Below are positions 16,343-24,816 of a DNA stretch of 35,088 bases, one piece after another. Both the position numbers and the translations under genes were made by a program. The stretch comes from an uncultured Ignavibacterium sp. Its GTDB lineage: Bacteria; Bacteroidota; Ignavibacteria; Ignavibacteriales; Ignavibacteriaceae. Under the pieces are notes generated by a model. The model had not been told where the DNA came from. It made no database searches and was given only the letters and a program-made list of their open reading frames with translations. The DNA is taken from positions 1 to 35,088 of the forward strand of contig CALHAB010000120.1 in assembly GCA_937934185.1 (NCBI GenBank). The letters run 5' to 3'. The stretch's first letter is position 1. Every line of letters starts with the position of its first letter.

Positions 16343-16538
16343 AATTTTTATTTTGTTTTTGCTTAAAGGAAATTTTAATGAAGTATAATCTAATTTCTAA
16401 TTCAAATTTATCAAATATGTTTTATTTATGCTAATTGAAGGCAAACAGTATTTTTAGCTATAAATATCTGTGACAGGCATTAAAAATTCTGAATTCAGTG
16501 AATGGTATTTTTGAGTGGGAATTAAACAAAAAAATTTT

Positions 16539-17774
16539 ATGAAAAAGAAAATAGTAATTGTAGGAGCAGGTTTTGGCGGATTAACAGCTGCTAAAAACTT
16601 AGCTGATACTGAATATGAAATAACGCTTATTGACAGAACAAATCATCATTTATTTCAACCATTGCTTTATCAGGTAGCAACTGCTGCTCTTTCTCCTTCT
16701 GACATTGCAGTTCCAATACGGTCTTTACTGAGCGGCTACAAAAACATCAAAGTAATTCTTGATGAAGTAATTTCAATTGATAAAGATAATCATTTGGCCA
16801 AGCTAACGGATTCACAACTAAACTATGATTATCTGATTATTGCAGTTGGCGCCAAACATTCATACTTCGGTAAAAGTGAATGGGAGAAAATAGCCCCGGG
16901 TTTAAAGACTTTGACCGATGCATTAACGATTCGTGAAAAGATTATTGAAGCACTTGAACTGGCAGAGAAAGAAAACAACCCTGAGCTGATGCAAAAATAT
17001 TTAACATTCGTTATTGTTGGTGGTGGTCCGACCGGCGTTGAGCTCGCAGGTGCAATTGCTGAAATCGCAAAAGAAACTATGATTAAGGATTACAAAAGCT
17101 TCAGACCCGAAGACACAAAAGTAATTTTAATTGAAGCTGCTGAAAGAATTTTATCTTCATTCGATAAAAAACTTTCTGAGCAGGCAAAGGAAGATTTAGA
17201 AAAAATGGGTGTTGAGGTGAAACTGAATACAAAAGTTGAAAATATTTCTGATGATGGAGTTTATACAATTCAGGGATTTATTCCAGCGAAGACTATTATC
17301 TGGGCAGCAGGCAATCAGGCATCTCCAATTTTAAAATCCTTAAATGTTGAAACGGACCGTGCTGGAAGAGTAATCGTTAACAAAGATTGTTCAATCCCTG
17401 GTAATCCTGAAATATTTGTTATCGGTGATGCCGCTTATTTTGAAGATGAAAATGGAAAGGTATTACCCGGCGTTGCTCAGGTGGCTATTCAGCAAGGAAA
17501 ATTTGTTGCCGAAATAATTAAAAATGAAATTCCTTTTGAAAAAAGACCTGTATTCAGATATAAAGACAAAGGAACTATGGCAACAATCGGAAAGGCAAAA
17601 GCTGTTGCTGAAATTAAAGGAATAAAACTGACAGGACTTTTTGCCTGGTTAGTCTGGTCCTTTGTCCATGTATTCTTTCTGATTGGTTTCAGAAATCGTT
17701 TTCGTGTAATGATTGAATGGATTTGGTATTACTTAACAAAACGACACGGAACACGCCTTATTGTTGGTAAATAG
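16539..17774 (+). CDS. ndh: Type II NADH:quinone oxidoreductase (NDH-2)
   Basis: This single-subunit, membrane-peripheral flavoprotein oxidises NADH and reduces quinone without pumping protons. The start at 16539 gives 411 residues and begins MKKKIVIVGAGFGG, a classic FAD-binding Rossmann opening (GAGFGG at about 9-14). The frame is open upstream to a GTG at 16515, which would add eight residues with no family match. The second Rossmann fold, for NADH, is FVIVGGGPTGVELAGAIAE (about 157-175). FVIGDAAY marks the FAD ribityl site, and GVAQVAIQQGK is the NDH-2 quinone-site motif (AQ-x-A-x-Q). The C-terminus has a hydrophobic, aromatic-rich anchor (about 370-400). It is divergent from the hybrid sensor gene across about 195 bp of AT-rich DNA that must hold both promoters; I cannot place the boxes. 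Confidence 0.92.
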   Translation: MKKKIVIVGAGFGGLTAAKNLADTEYEITLIDRTNHHLFQPLLYQVATAALSPSDIAVPIRSLLSGYKNIKVILDEVISIDKDNHLAKLTDSQLNYDYLIIAVGAKHSYFGKSEWEKIAPGLKTLTDALTIREKIIEALELAEKENNPELMQKYLTFVIVGGGPTGVELAGAIAEIAKETMIKDYKSFRPEDTKVILIEAAERILSSFDKKLSEQAKEDLEKMGVEVKLNTKVENISDDGVYTIQGFIPAKTIIWAAGNQASPILKSLNVETDRAGRVIVNKDCSIPGNPEIFVIGDAAYFEDENGKVLPGVAQVAIQQGKFVAEIIKNEIPFEKRPVFRYKDKGTMATIGKAKAVAEIKGIKLTGLFAWLVWSFVHVFFLIGFRNRFRVMIEWIWYYLTKRHGTRLIVGK

Positions 17775-17843
17775 TAATCCAAAGAATTAGACTTGATTAA
17801 AAATTTCTTCTTAACTTAGTTTGAAACAAAAAATAATCTTGTT

Positions 17844-20800
17844 TTGAACTTAAGAAACTTATTCCTAAAAATATTCCTGCTTACATTTTTTTCAGTCTTT
17901 GAAATTTTTCCGCAGATTTCACAAAATAATCTATTAGTTACTGACTCTATCAGGATAAACTTCGATAACAAATATTTTATTTCTCAGGTTGCTATAATTC
18001 CAAATTCTGAAACGATAAAATTAAAAGAAAGAATTTTACAGCCCGGTGATTACCAATTCTTTTACGATGAGGGATTTTTCAAACTCTCCGATACGATTTC
18101 TTATTCCATATTTGATACTCTCGTTGTAACATACCTGGCTTATAATCTTGGATTAAAGAAAGAGTACAAAAGACGATCTCTGGTTATGAAATTTGATGAA
18201 CAAACCGGAGATACACTGCAAACTATCAGGACAGAAATAAATCCTTTTTCTCCTGAAAATATTTTTGGAAGCGGAATTCAAAAAAGCGGAACAATAGTGA
18301 GAGGATTCACTGTTGGAACTACTAAAGATTTTTCATTAAACAGCGGTCTGAGATTACAATTGTCCGGAAAACTTTCTGATGATATTGAAATTGTTGCGGC
18401 ACTCACGGATGAAAATACTCCAATCCAACCTGAAGGCAATACAGAACGGCTTGAGGAACTCGATAAAGTTTTCATTCAGGTCAGACATCCCAATGCAATC
18501 GGAACATTTGGCGATTATCAGCTCAAACAAAGATATGGTGAATTCGGAGTCATTGACAGAAAACTGCAGGGTTTAATGGGTGAATTTATTTATGAGAATA
18601 CAACTGCTTTCGTTTCTATTGCGAGCTCAAGAGGAAAGTTTAACACTAATAATTTTAATGGACAGGATGGAGTTCAAGGTCCGTACAGACTAAACGGAAT
18701 TAACAATGAAAGAGATATAATAATTATTGCAGGAACAGAAAAAGTTTTTCTTGATGGAATTGAAATGAAAAGGGGAGAGAATAATGATTATACAATTGAA
18801 TATTCAAATGCTACAATAACATTTACTCCAAACAGATTAATTACTTCTGCAAGCAGAATAAGCGTTGATTTTGAATATACCGACAGACAATACGCAAGAA
18901 ATTTTTTTGGGGCAGGAGTCTCATCTTCTTTTTTCAATAACATTCTTAAATTCGGGTTTGAATACTTGAGAGAAGGTGATAATCAGGATGCACCAATTGA
19001 TATTTCGTTAACTGAACAGGATAAAGAAATTCTCTCACAAGCAGGAGATGACAGAAACAAAGCAGTTAAAAGCGGAGTGCGGCTTGCAGAACCTGATTCA
19101 CTTGGAATTGTCAGAGGCATTTATACAAAAGTTGATACAACTATTAATGGAGAACCATTTTCATATTACATTTACAATCCCGGTGACTCATTATCAATTT
19201 ATAATGTTTCATTCTCCTTTGTTGGTGAAGGAAAAGGAGATTATGTAAGAGAAAGTTTAGGCGTTTATCGCTTTGTTGGAATAGGAAGAGGAGGATATCT
19301 TCCGATAATTTTCATTCCTGTTCCACAATTAAAGCAGCTGGGTGCAATTACTTTATCTGCAAATATTTTTGAAAATCTTGAACTCAATTTAGACTATGCG
19401 GGAACTCTTTTTGACAAAAACAGATTTTCCTCACTCGATGAAAATGATAACTTCGGATACGCTGCAAATTTTTCACTAAGATTGAAACCTTCAGAAATTG
19501 AAATCGGTAAATTGAATCTGGGTAAAGCCGGACTTTCTTATCGTGAAAGATTTATCGAGAAAAAATTTTCTTCATTCGATAGATTCAACGATGTTGAGTT
19601 CAGCCGTTACTACAATACTTCAACTGCAAGTGAAAAAGAAAATGAAAGCTTAAGAGAGATTGGCTTAACTCTTTTACCACTTGAAGGATTAAGAATTAAC
19701 TCTACTGCCGGATTTTTGTCGAAAGGAGATTCATTTTCTTCAGAACGATTTAACAATTTTATAAGTTTTACTGATAACAAATCCTTCGGTACTGAATACA
19801 ATCTTGATTATGTAAATACTTCCAACCAAATAATAAAATCGAAATGGTTCAGACATCGTGGTAATGCATATTATCAATTCTGGAATCTTAAACCAGGCAT
19901 TGAGTTTTTAGCAGAGGACAAAAGTGATAAACAAAATGAGAAGGATTCTTTACTAAACGGTAGTCTAAAGTATATTGAATTTATTCCTTTCGTAGAATTA
20001 TCAGATTTCGAAGGAATTAAATTTATTACTCGACATTCATTCCGCGAAGATTATTTTCCAATTGAAGGAATACTTCTCAAAGAGTCTGTTTCGAAGACAA
20101 ATTCATTTGAAATCAGTTACAAAGGATTTCGCGAGTTTACTTCTTCCTTAAACCTGACCATACGAAATAAAAATTACACACAAGATTTCAAAGAAATTGG
20201 TTTTCTTGATAATCAATCAATACTTGTTCGCTCTCAGTCCAGGTTTAACTTTTGGGACCCATTATTGAAAGGTGATTTGTTTTATGAAGTATCAACTCAA
20301 AAGTCAGCGCGGCTTCAAAAAGTTTTTGTGCGTGTTGAACAAGGAACTGGAAATTTCAAATATCTTGGTGATTTGAACAACAATGGAATTGCTGACGAGA
20401 ATGAATTTGAACCCACAACTTTTGATGGCGATTATATTCAGGTTACTATTCCAACTGATCAGTTATTCCCTGTAATTGATTTGAAAACGAGTACGAGATG
20501 GAAGACTAATTTCTCAAAGCTGATTAGCGATAAAAATTTTCTTTCATCATTCTTAAAATCAATTTCTACAGAAACTTTGTGGAGAATTGAAGAGAACAGT
20601 AAAGAAACAAAATATTCAAATATCTATTTGCTGCGATTATCAACTTTTCAAAACGAAGCAACTACAATTCGCGGCTCAAATTTATTTCAGCAGGATTTTT
20701 TCCTGTTTGAGAATGAACAGGATTTATCGCTAAGATTTCGCTATCTGCAGCGAACAAATCTTAATGAATTCAGCGGCGGATTTGAACGAGGTTATTTCAG

Positions 20801-21317
20801 AGAAAGAAGTCTCCGCATAAAATTTAAAATGGTCGAAGAGATCAGTAATCAAACAGATTTAACCAATTCTGATGATAATCTTTCATCTCAAAAAATTTCT
20901 AACAGAATAAGAAGAATCAACAGTAATTTTATAACATCAGATTTTTCTTATCGTCCTGTCAGAACAATTGAAGTTGGACTGAGATTAAAAGTTGGAAGAA
21001 ATGAAGATACATTTCCAGCTCAACCAACAATTATTGATTTTAATGGACAAGCAGTCAGATTGAATGTTTCTTTTCTTGGAACCGGCAGACTTCGTATCGA
21101 ACTTGAAAGAAATGAATTACTTGCAAACACTAATCAGAATTTTATTCCATTCGAATTAACGGGTGGAAATCAAATCGGCAAAAATTATTTCTGGAGAGTT
21201 AATTTTGATTACAAATTGTCTTCAAATCTTCAAACAACTATAAGCTATGATGGAAGATTGCAGGGAAGCTCAAAACCAATTCATACAATGCGGGCAGAAG
21301 TAAGAGCATATTTTTAG
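17844..21317 (+). CDS. Large SprA-like outer-membrane beta-barrel protein, function unknown
   Basis: A 1157-residue protein with an N-terminal signal peptide (about 1-24, MNLRNLFLKIFLLTFF then cleavage near FPQ-IS). The start is TTG; no ATG lies before the signal sequence and a stop (TAG at 17817) closes the frame upstream. A conserved N-terminal region (about 130-360) includes GTIVRGFTVGTT, the block IGTFGDYQLKQRYGEFG, and GTEKVFLDGIEMKRGENNDY with ITFTPNRLIT. That last pattern (strand, LDG, DYTIEY, F-x-P) recalls segments of the gliding/type IX secretion protein SprA, which is far longer. The rest (about 370-1157) is a long series of alternating hydrophobic beta strands, and the protein ends in AEVRAYF with a terminal Phe, as outer-membrane barrels do. 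It stands alone between ndh and a Nudix gene. Substrate unknown. Confidence 0.7.
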   Translation: MNLRNLFLKIFLLTFFSVFEIFPQISQNNLLVTDSIRINFDNKYFISQVAIIPNSETIKLKERILQPGDYQFFYDEGFFKLSDTISYSIFDTLVVTYLAYNLGLKKEYKRRSLVMKFDEQTGDTLQTIRTEINPFSPENIFGSGIQKSGTIVRGFTVGTTKDFSLNSGLRLQLSGKLSDDIEIVAALTDENTPIQPEGNTERLEELDKVFIQVRHPNAIGTFGDYQLKQRYGEFGVIDRKLQGLMGEFIYENTTAFVSIASSRGKFNTNNFNGQDGVQGPYRLNGINNERDIIIIAGTEKVFLDGIEMKRGENNDYTIEYSNATITFTPNRLITSASRISVDFEYTDRQYARNFFGAGVSSSFFNNILKFGFEYLREGDNQDAPIDISLTEQDKEILSQAGDDRNKAVKSGVRLAEPDSLGIVRGIYTKVDTTINGEPFSYYIYNPGDSLSIYNVSFSFVGEGKGDYVRESLGVYRFVGIGRGGYLPIIFIPVPQLKQLGAITLSANIFENLELNLDYAGTLFDKNRFSSLDENDNFGYAANFSLRLKPSEIEIGKLNLGKAGLSYRERFIEKKFSSFDRFNDVEFSRYYNTSTASEKENESLREIGLTLLPLEGLRINSTAGFLSKGDSFSSERFNNFISFTDNKSFGTEYNLDYVNTSNQIIKSKWFRHRGNAYYQFWNLKPGIEFLAEDKSDKQNEKDSLLNGSLKYIEFIPFVELSDFEGIKFITRHSFREDYFPIEGILLKESVSKTNSFEISYKGFREFTSSLNLTIRNKNYTQDFKEIGFLDNQSILVRSQSRFNFWDPLLKGDLFYEVSTQKSARLQKVFVRVEQGTGNFKYLGDLNNNGIADENEFEPTTFDGDYIQVTIPTDQLFPVIDLKTSTRWKTNFSKLISDKNFLSSFLKSISTETLWRIEENSKETKYSNIYLLRLSTFQNEATTIRGSNLFQQDFFLFENEQDLSLRFRYLQRTNLNEFSGGFERGYFRERSLRIKFKMVEEISNQTDLTNSDDNLSSQKISNRIRRINSNFITSDFSYRPVRTIEVGLRLKVGRNEDTFPAQPTIIDFNGQAVRLNVSFLGTGRLRIELERNELLANTNQNFIPFELTGGNQIGKNYFWRVNFDYKLSSNLQTTISYDGRLQGSSKPIHTMRAEVRAYF

Positions 21318-21384
21318 CCGCGAATTACACTGATTATCATTAATTAAAATAGTGGCTGAATTTAAAATCTTATTAAATTACAAT

Positions 21385-21846
21385 ATGAAAATTATTTCAA
21401 ATCTGATCGAAGCGCATATTTTCAGAGAGCAAAATGGCGAACTCGAATTTTTACTTCTCAAAAGAGCGCCATATCAATATTATCCGAATCTCTGGCAGAT
21501 GGTTTCCGGTAAAATTAAAGACGGCGAAAAAGCTTATGAGACGGCGTTGAGAGAAATTAAAGAAGAAACTGATTTAACTCCGGAAAAAATGTGGATTGCG
21601 CCAAACATTAATTCTTTTTATTCGCCTGATGATGAATATATTTCTCTGATTCCGGTTTTTGCTGCAAAAGTAAACTATGATTCTTCAGTAAAAATCAGTA
21701 CTGAACATTCAGAATATAAATGGTTAAAACCTGAAGAAGCAAAAAATTTACTTGCCTGGGACGGGCAAAGAAAATCAGTTGATTTGATTGTTGAATATTT
21801 TCTTGTTAGAAAAAGTTTTTTGAACTTTGTTGAAATACAAGTCTAA
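21385..21846 (+). CDS. Nudix hydrolase, NudB-like
   Basis: A pyrophosphohydrolase of about 153 residues. The Nudix box reads GKIKDGEKAYETALREIKEE with TDL after it, matching G-x5-E-x7-RE-U-x-EE-x-G-U except that the final Gly is Asp. Upstream, LLKRAPYQYYPNLWQMVSG and downstream EHSEYKWLKPEEAKNL resemble NudB, the dihydroneopterin triphosphate pyrophosphatase of folate synthesis, so that is a reasonable candidate substrate; broader (d)NTP housecleaning is also possible. I prefer the ATG at 21385 because the conserved fold begins right after it (KIISNLIEAHIF). The frame is open to a GTG at 21352, adding 11 residues. No folate genes are nearby. Confidence 0.8.
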   Translation: MKIISNLIEAHIFREQNGELEFLLLKRAPYQYYPNLWQMVSGKIKDGEKAYETALREIKEETDLTPEKMWIAPNINSFYSPDDEYISLIPVFAAKVNYDSSVKISTEHSEYKWLKPEEAKNLLAWDGQRKSVDLIVEYFLVRKSFLNFVEIQV

Positions 21847-21930
21847 TCTCGATTTGGTTTTGCCGCTGTTCATTGGTTTGAACTATGAAATAACATTTGG
21901 TAATTTAACAAACAAATAATTCATTATTAT

Positions 21931-22356
21931 ATGAAAGATAAAAACCAAATCATCGAAATAATAAGAGACTATCTAATCACTTTTAATGAGATCAGTTTTG
22001 CTTATTTATTCGGTTCATTTGTAAAGAGTGACAGATATGAAGATATTGACATTGCTGTTTTTCTGAACAAAGATTTTGACTACAAGAACTTAAACAAATT
22101 TCCGTATGGTTATCATTCTTTCCTCATTGGTAATTTGTGTCTAAAGTTAAAAACAGACAATGTGGATTTAGTTTTATTGAATGAATCAGATTTATTCCTT
22201 TTCAAAAAAATTATTACTACAGGAAAGCTGCTATTTGAAAAAGATAAATTTTTCAGAATCAAATTGGAATCTTCGATAAAAAAAGAGTTTATTGATACTG
22301 ATCATTACAGAAAGATCAAATTAAAATCCTTACAGGATAAGCTTAATGTACGATAA
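21931..22356 (+). CDS. mntA: MntA-type minimal nucleotidyltransferase antitoxin
   Basis: A 141-residue protein with the MNT-domain signature: LFGSFVKSDRYEDIDIAVF, giving Gly28-Ser29 and the metal-binding Asp38 and Asp40 (GS-x8-D-x-D). A third acidic residue is expected in the segment NVDLVLLNESD (about 79-89). In the type VII toxin-antitoxin system MntA neutralises the HepT HEPN RNase by attaching AMP to a Tyr next to its active site. The last 11 nt overlap the start of the HepT gene, the usual antitoxin-first order with coupled translation. The C-terminal tail is basic and helical (KLKSLQDKLNVR). Expression of such pairs is commonly autoregulated, but no operator is obvious in the 84-bp region upstream. 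Confidence 0.88.
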   Translation: MKDKNQIIEIIRDYLITFNEISFAYLFGSFVKSDRYEDIDIAVFLNKDFDYKNLNKFPYGYHSFLIGNLCLKLKTDNVDLVLLNESDLFLFKKIITTGKLLFEKDKFFRIKLESSIKKEFIDTDHYRKIKLKSLQDKLNVR

Positions 22357-22774
22357 AGAAGTAATACTAAAACATCTCAATGCACTTCTAATAGATTTAA
22401 GTAACCTTGAAAAACATAAGAATATTACTGAAAATGATTTAAGGCAGAATCTGGATTTAGTATGGATTTTAGAAAGAGGTATTTATTTATCACTTCAGAA
22501 TATTTTTGATATCTTTGCTCACTATTTAAGTGCTCATCTTAATGCACAATGGGAATCATATGCTGATATAGCAGAAGTATTATTTAATAAGGGCATTATC
22601 GATAATCCTAAAAAAGAGTTGCTGATACAAATGGCTGGTTTCCGAAATAGACTGAGTCACGATTATTTAGGACTCGACAATAATGTGATAATTGAGATAG
22701 TTAATAACCGCCTTTCAGACTTTTACTTCTTTGCGAGGAAAATCTCTGATTTAATTAATGAAGATAAAGATTGA
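22346..22774 (+). CDS. hepT: HepT-like HEPN-domain RNase toxin
   Basis: A 142-residue all-helical HEPN protein. The catalytic motif reads RNRLSHDY: Arg100, four residues, His105, one residue, Tyr107. This is the full R-x4-H-x-Y form, where the Tyr is the residue AMPylated by MntA in the type VII system. The catalytic residues are intact, so the toxin looks active. It overlaps the mntA stop by 11 nt, and an AGGAT lies upstream of its ATG inside mntA. Typical HepT length is 130-145 residues. The pair sits alone among housekeeping genes, and no mobile-element remnants are visible around it. A phage-defence role is possible by analogy only. Confidence 0.88.
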   Translation: MYDKEVILKHLNALLIDLSNLEKHKNITENDLRQNLDLVWILERGIYLSLQNIFDIFAHYLSAHLNAQWESYADIAEVLFNKGIIDNPKKELLIQMAGFRNRLSHDYLGLDNNVIIEIVNNRLSDFYFFARKISDLINEDKD

Positions 22775-22890
22775 AATTAACTTAAAATTTTTTATTGCTT
22801 GGAAAATCAAAAAATAAGATGGGATCTTTTAGTTTTTTATCACAAGAGAATTCAATTAAATTTTTTTCATTTGTCAATTCAAAAAATTTC

Positions 22891-22895
22891 AGGAG
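22891..22895 (+). promoter_or_regulatory. Ribosome binding site (AGGAG) supporting a TTG start
   Basis: AGGAG lies 6 nt before the TTG at 22902. No in-frame ATG occurs before the first strand of the kinase fold (LLVVGSLGLDTV), so this site fixes the start of the PfkB gene at a TTG. Confidence 0.7.
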
Positions 22896-22901
22896 AATAA
22901 A

Positions 22902-23816
22902 TTGGGTTTATTAGTAGTTGGCTCACTCGGTCTTGATACAGTTGCAACGCCATTTGATAAAATTGAAAACGCACTTGGTGGTTCTGCAACTTACATTTCT
23001 TTAGCTGCGAGTTATTTCAGCGGACCAATAAGATTGGTTGGTATTGTCGGAAGCGATTTTCCGAAGGAATACATCGAGATGATGAGTAATCATAATATTG
23101 ATCTGGAAGGGTTGCAGGTTGTTGAAGGCGGAAAAACTTTTCGCTGGTCAGGTAAATATCATTATGATTTGAATGTAAGAGACACATTGTTTACTGAACT
23201 TAATGTATTTGAAAAATTCGATCCGGTTATTCCTGATAATGCCAGAAAGTCAAAATTTATTTGCCTTGGTAATATTGACCCTGTTCTTCAATCAAAAGTT
23301 TTGGATCAGATGGAAAATCCTCAGTTCGTTGTGTGTGATACAATGAATTACTGGATCGAAGGAAAGAAAAAAGAATTGCTGGAATTACTCCCAAGAGTAA
23401 ATGTTCTTATCATTAACGATTCAGAAGCCAGACTGTTAGCCCACGAACCTAATCTTATCAGAGCTGCAAAAATGATAAGAGCAATGGGACCGGAAATCCT
23501 GATTATCAAAAAAGGAGAACACGGGGCACTCTTATTTACAGAGGAAACAATTTTCTCGGCTCCTGCGTTTCCAATGGAATCAATTTATGATCCTACTGGA
23601 GCTGGTGATTCATTCGCAGGTGGTTTTATTGGTTATCTTTTCAAGACAAGAGATTTATCTTCAGAAAGTTTAAAGCGCGCTGTAATTTACGGTAGCACGA
23701 TGGCTTCTTTTTGTGTTGAGAAATTTAGTACAAAAGGATTAGAAGAATTATCCTATTTACAAATTCAGGATCGTTTCAGACAATTTATGAATCTATCCAG
23801 GTTCGATGAAGACTAA
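22902..23816 (+). CDS. PfkB/ribokinase-family sugar or nucleoside kinase
   Basis: A 304-residue kinase. The N-terminal strand VVGSLGLDTV and the GGSATYISLAAS segment (about 26-37) form the substrate side. The C-terminal signature IYDPTGAGDSFAGGFIGYL (about 228-246) holds the anion hole and the catalytic Asp236. CDTMNYWI (145-152) and INDSEARLL (171-179) are conserved in this subgroup, whose substrate I cannot name. Its last 11 nt overlap mtnA, whose product isomerises 5-methylthioribose-1-phosphate, so the two may share a pathway. Possible substrates include a deoxy- or methylthio-pentose or a nucleoside; known MtnK is a different fold. RecO follows mtnA in the same overlapping run. Confidence 0.82.
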   Translation: MGLLVVGSLGLDTVATPFDKIENALGGSATYISLAASYFSGPIRLVGIVGSDFPKEYIEMMSNHNIDLEGLQVVEGGKTFRWSGKYHYDLNVRDTLFTELNVFEKFDPVIPDNARKSKFICLGNIDPVLQSKVLDQMENPQFVVCDTMNYWIEGKKKELLELLPRVNVLIINDSEARLLAHEPNLIRAAKMIRAMGPEILIIKKGEHGALLFTEETIFSAPAFPMESIYDPTGAGDSFAGGFIGYLFKTRDLSSESLKRAVIYGSTMASFCVEKFSTKGLEELSYLQIQDRFRQFMNLSRFDED

Positions 23817-24816
23817 TTCATATTATCCGCTAAAGTTTGAAAATGATAATCTGACATTCATTGATCAGACCAGACTTCCTTTGCAGGAAAACTACATTAC
23901 GACAGATGATTATAACCGGATTGCAGAAGCTATTGAGCGGCTCGAGATTCGCGGAGCGCCTTTAATTGGGATAGCCGCTGCTTATGCCTGTGCGCTGGCT
24001 TTCAAAAATAAAAACTATAAGGATGATGATTATTTTAACAAAGTTTACAATCGTCTCGCATCAACCAGGCCTACAGCTGTGAATTTATTTTATGCATTAA
24101 AGGAAATTGAAAAATCATATTCACAAATCAGTGATAATGATGTTTACCGCACTTTACTTAGTACAGCGCACAGAATTTTTGCGGATGAAGAAAACTATTC
24201 AGAAAAAATTGCAAAAAATGGATTGAATATATTCCTCAAGAAATCAAATGTTCTGACGCATTGCAACACTGGTGCTTTGGCTGCAGCCGGATTTGGAACT
24301 GCATTCGCTGTTATTAAAAGAGCGTTTGAGAATGAACTTATAAATCATGTTTATGTTGATGAAACCAGACCTTTACTCCAGGGTTTAAGATTAACTGCAT
24401 TTGAATTGGAGAAAAACGGAATTCCATTTACTGTTCAAACTGATTCGACTGCTGCAGTTTTGATGCAGGAAGGAAAAATTGATTTGGTTATTACAGGCGC
24501 TGACAGAATTGCTTTGAATGGAGATTCGGCAAATAAAATCGGAACATACAACCTGGCAATACTTTGCAATTATCATAATATCCCTTTTTACATCGCAGCT
24601 CCTTCGACTACAATAGACAGAACAATTGCAACTGGATCTGAAATAGCAATCGAATACCGAAGCAGTAGAGAACTTCTTTTTATCGGTGGGCATCAGATTG
24701 GTAAAGATTCATACCAATGTTTTTGTCCTGCTTTTGATGTAACTCCTGCACATCTTATAACTGGTATTATTACCGAAGAAGGTGTATTTCCATTTCCGTA
24801 TAATTTTATAAGATGA
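23806..24816 (+). CDS. mtnA: S-methyl-5-thioribose-1-phosphate isomerase
   Basis: An isomerase of methionine salvage, converting 5-methylthioribose-1-phosphate to 5-methylthioribulose-1-phosphate. The 336 residues match MtnA. The family blocks are IRGAPLIGIAAAYACALA (about 48-65), LTHCNTGALAAAGFGTA with the catalytic Cys153, VDETRPLLQG (184-193), ITGADRIALNGDSANKIGTY with the catalytic Asp233, and FDVTPAHLITGIITEEGV near the end. These fit MtnA better than eIF2B or the archaeal ribose-1,5-bisphosphate isomerase, although the families are close. It overlaps the PfkB kinase gene upstream by 11 nt and recO downstream by 4 nt. No other mtn genes (mtnB, mtnC, mtnD, mtnK, mtnP) are in the window. 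Confidence 0.92.
   Translation: MKTNSYYPLKFENDNLTFIDQTRLPLQENYITTDDYNRIAEAIERLEIRGAPLIGIAAAYACALAFKNKNYKDDDYFNKVYNRLASTRPTAVNLFYALKEIEKSYSQISDNDVYRTLLSTAHRIFADEENYSEKIAKNGLNIFLKKSNVLTHCNTGALAAAGFGTAFAVIKRAFENELINHVYVDETRPLLQGLRLTAFELEKNGIPFTVQTDSTAAVLMQEGKIDLVITGADRIALNGDSANKIGTYNLAILCNYHNIPFYIAAPSTTIDRTIATGSEIAIEYRSSRELLFIGGHQIGKDSYQCFCPAFDVTPAHLITGIITEEGVFPFPYNFIR

Noticed and set aside
24391-24693. Leftward open frame of 100 codons inside mtnA
   Set aside because: mtnA is certain from its motifs; the antisense product is Cys/Ser-rich shadow sequence.
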